Source: UBA5070 sp035352895 (GTDB lineage Bacteria > Fibrobacterota > Fibrobacteria > UBA5070). From it: DNA of 64,000 bases. Location: contig DAOPYN010000007.1 in NCBI GenBank assembly GCA_035352895.1, forward strand, positions 47,007 to 111,006. Reading direction: 5' to 3'. The position numbers and the translations under genes are program-made. Shown here in pieces: positions 62,623 to 64,000 of the stretch. Below the pieces are notes generated by a model that was not told the origin of the DNA, did no database searches, and worked only from the letters and a program-made list of their open reading frames with translations. The first letter of the stretch is position 1; every line of letters begins with the position of its first letter.

Positions 62623-63264
62623 ATGGTCCATTCCATCCTTCCCGCCGACCGCGAGCGACGCCTCACCCTGGTGTTCCTCCACGGGATGGGGGGACGCATG
62701 CGCGACTGGTCGTTCCTGCGGATGGCCTTCGATCTTCCCTGGCTGGAGATGGTCGTGCTCCAGGGCCCCATCCCCCACGGCAAGGGCTGGGCGTGGTTCG
62801 AACTGGACGAACGGCACAGGAAAACCGACCGCACCTTCGCCGACATCGCCAGGAGCCGGGGACTCCTGCTGGAGATGCTCCGTTCCCTGGACCGCGACCC
62901 CGCGAGCATCGTCCTGGGCGGCTTCAGCCAGGGCTGCACCATCGCCATCGACACGGCCCTGCGGGAGGATGTCCCCCTGGCGGGAGTCCTGGGCATCTCC
63001 GGATACCTGCCCCAGATCGGGGACATGCCCGACGGGCTCGGGCCCCTGGCCCGATCGCGACGCATCCTGGTGACCCACGGGAGAACGGACCGGACCATCC
63101 CTCTGGAAATGGCCCAGAACCAGTACACCGCGCTTGGGGGACTCGGGGTCCCGCTCGAACGCGAGGTGTTCGACAAGGGCCACACGCTGGACCTGGACCA
63201 CGAGGTCCCGAGGATCCGGCGCTGGCTCCGGTCGCTGGCTGGGTCGGACTCCGTGGAGGACTAG
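62623..63264 (+). CDS. Alpha/beta hydrolase, phospholipase/carboxylesterase family
   Basis: A 213-residue cytoplasmic esterase of the YpfH/EstB type. It has LVFLHGMGGRMRDW (oxyanion hole), the nucleophile motif GGFSQGCTIA (~102), the acid in VTHGRTDRTIP (~152) and the histidine in DKGHTLD (~186). The substrate is unknown. It lies ten bases after the HD gene. Its TAG stop and the TAG of the convergent leuA share one CTAG (63261-63264). Confidence 0.85.
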   Translation: MVHSILPADRERRLTLVFLHGMGGRMRDWSFLRMAFDLPWLEMVVLQGPIPHGKGWAWFELDERHRKTDRTFADIARSRGLLLEMLRSLDRDPASIVLGGFSQGCTIAIDTALREDVPLAGVLGISGYLPQIGDMPDGLGPLARSRRILVTHGRTDRTIPLEMAQNQYTALGGLGVPLEREVFDKGHTLDLDHEVPRIRRWLRSLAGSDSVED

Positions 63265-64000
63265 GGTTCGGAACGCATGACCAGCGGCGTCATGTTGTTG
63301 GCGGCCGCCCGGCGGATCAGGGAGAGGTAAGCCTTGGCGCTCGCCTCGATGATGTCTGTGCTGCGTCCCTGGCCGGTGAGGGTGCGCCCTCCCAGACGGG
63401 CGCTGACGGCCACTTCGCCCTGGGCGTCGGTTCCCCCGGTGATGGCCTTCAGCTGGTAGGTGTCGATGTCGATGGTGCGCCCGGTCAATTCGCGGATGGC
63501 CTTGAGCACGGCGTCCACCGGACCGTCTCCCTTGGCCTTGGCGCTGACCGGAGCGGTGCCTCCGCGTCGCAGTTCCACCGTGGCCTCGGGGGCGATGCCG
63601 CCGGACAGCACGGAATACCCCACCAGGATCCAGTCGTCCCCGGCCTCGACGGAATCCGTCTCCTCCGCCATGAGCGCCACCAGGTCCTCGTCGAAGACCT
63701 CCTTCTTCTTGTCGGCCAGGACCTTGAATCGCTCGAACACGGCGTTGAGCTCGGCTTCCGAAGGATCGAAGCCCAGGGACTTGAGGCGATCCTGCAAGGC
63801 GTGCTTGCCCGAATGCTTGCCCAGCACCATCTTGTGGGAACTCCGTCCGACGGATTCCGGCGTCATGATCTCGTAGGTGGCGCGCGCCTTGAGGACGCCG
63901 TCCTGGTGGATCCCCGATTCGTGCGCGAAGGCATTGGCACCCACGATGGCCTTGTTCGGCTGCACCGGAACCCCCGTGATGGAGGTGAGCAGGCGGCTGG
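63261..64000 (-). CDS. leuA: 2-isopropylmalate synthase, C-terminal part (runs off the window)
   Basis: LeuA makes 2-isopropylmalate, the first step of leucine synthesis from the ilvBN pathway. Only the 3' part lies in the window; the frame stays open to base 64000, so the N-terminal barrel is outside. Visible are the end of the catalytic region (NKAIVGANAFAHESGIHQDG with the metal-binding histidine, SHKMVLGKHSGKHAL) and the LeuA allosteric dimer domain (PEATVELRRGG, GPVDAVLKAI, AYLSLIRR). There is no internal start site that should be used. Confidence 0.93.
   Translation of the reverse strand, partial: SRLLTSITGVPVQPNKAIVGANAFAHESGIHQDGVLKARATYEIMTPESVGRSSHKMVLGKHSGKHALQDRLKSLGFDPSEAELNAVFERFKVLADKKKEVFDEDLVALMAEETDSVEAGDDWILVGYSVLSGGIAPEATVELRRGGTAPVSAKAKGDGPVDAVLKAIRELTGRTIDIDTYQLKAITGGTDAQGEVAVSARLGGRTLTGQGRSTDIIEASAKAYLSLIRRAAANNMTPLVMRSEP

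Overview
The window is a GC-rich (about 60-65% by eye) bacterial chromosome segment. Two lineage-marker families point to the phylum Fibrobacterota. One is a TIGR02147-type regulator, a paralogous family first seen in Fibrobacter, overlapping a lipoprotein gene. The other is a 2264-residue secreted protein with a fibro-slime domain and a FlgD/type IX-like tail. Several other lipoproteins and a DUF4954 protein fit that placement. No rRNA, tRNA, CRISPR array, transposase or integrase was found.

Layout. 1-16.6 kb is mostly housekeeping: ilvBN, an AI-2E family transporter, a SurA/PrsA-like lipoprotein foldase, a radical SAM/phosphatase pair, ribD, a phosphofructokinase, a pyruvate carboxylase B/oxaloacetate decarboxylase alpha-type protein, and a pyruvate:ferredoxin oxidoreductase overlapping a dihydroorotate dehydrogenase-like gene. 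16.6-30 kb is a compact nitrogen-fixation island: nifV (+); nifE-nifN-nifB (-); a thioredoxin-fold [2Fe-2S] ferredoxin (-); nifH-nifD-nifK (-); and, divergent from nifH, draT-draG-nif11 (+). 30-48.8 kb is accessory: GNAT acetyltransferase, GH3 glycosidase, fba-sucC-sucD, a Kef-type antiporter, esterase and orphan lipoproteins, an AAA ATPase, the TIGR02147/lipoprotein pair, and a tetR-hlyD-MFS-tolC efflux operon. 48.9-55.8 kb is the giant fibro-slime protein. 56-64 kb holds a small outer-membrane-like protein, then an overlapping chain dapL-DUF4954-birA, a membrane protein with a decayed kinase-like ATPase domain, an HD hydrolase and an alpha/beta hydrolase, and finally the 3' part of leuA.

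How the nif genes work together. NifH and NifDK are the nitrogenase, NifB and NifEN build the cofactor precursor, and NifV supplies homocitrate. The ferredoxin and perhaps the nearby PFOR can supply electrons. DraT/DraG can switch NifH off and on by ADP-ribosylation; the target arginine is present. NifD carries the roughly 50-residue insertion and NifK the short N terminus of clostridial-type nitrogenases, yet the nifI1/nifI2 genes common in such clusters are absent between nifH and nifD, and DraT/DraG stands beside nifH instead. Sigma-54 (-24/-12) promoters are readable upstream of nifH, draT, nifE and nifV. TGT-N10-ACA (NifA-type) sites lie between nifH and draT and upstream of nifV. nifA, nifU, nifS and nifX are not in the window.

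Start sites were chosen by ribosome binding site, overlap and family length. All functional calls are by reading motifs and family resemblance; no database search was run.
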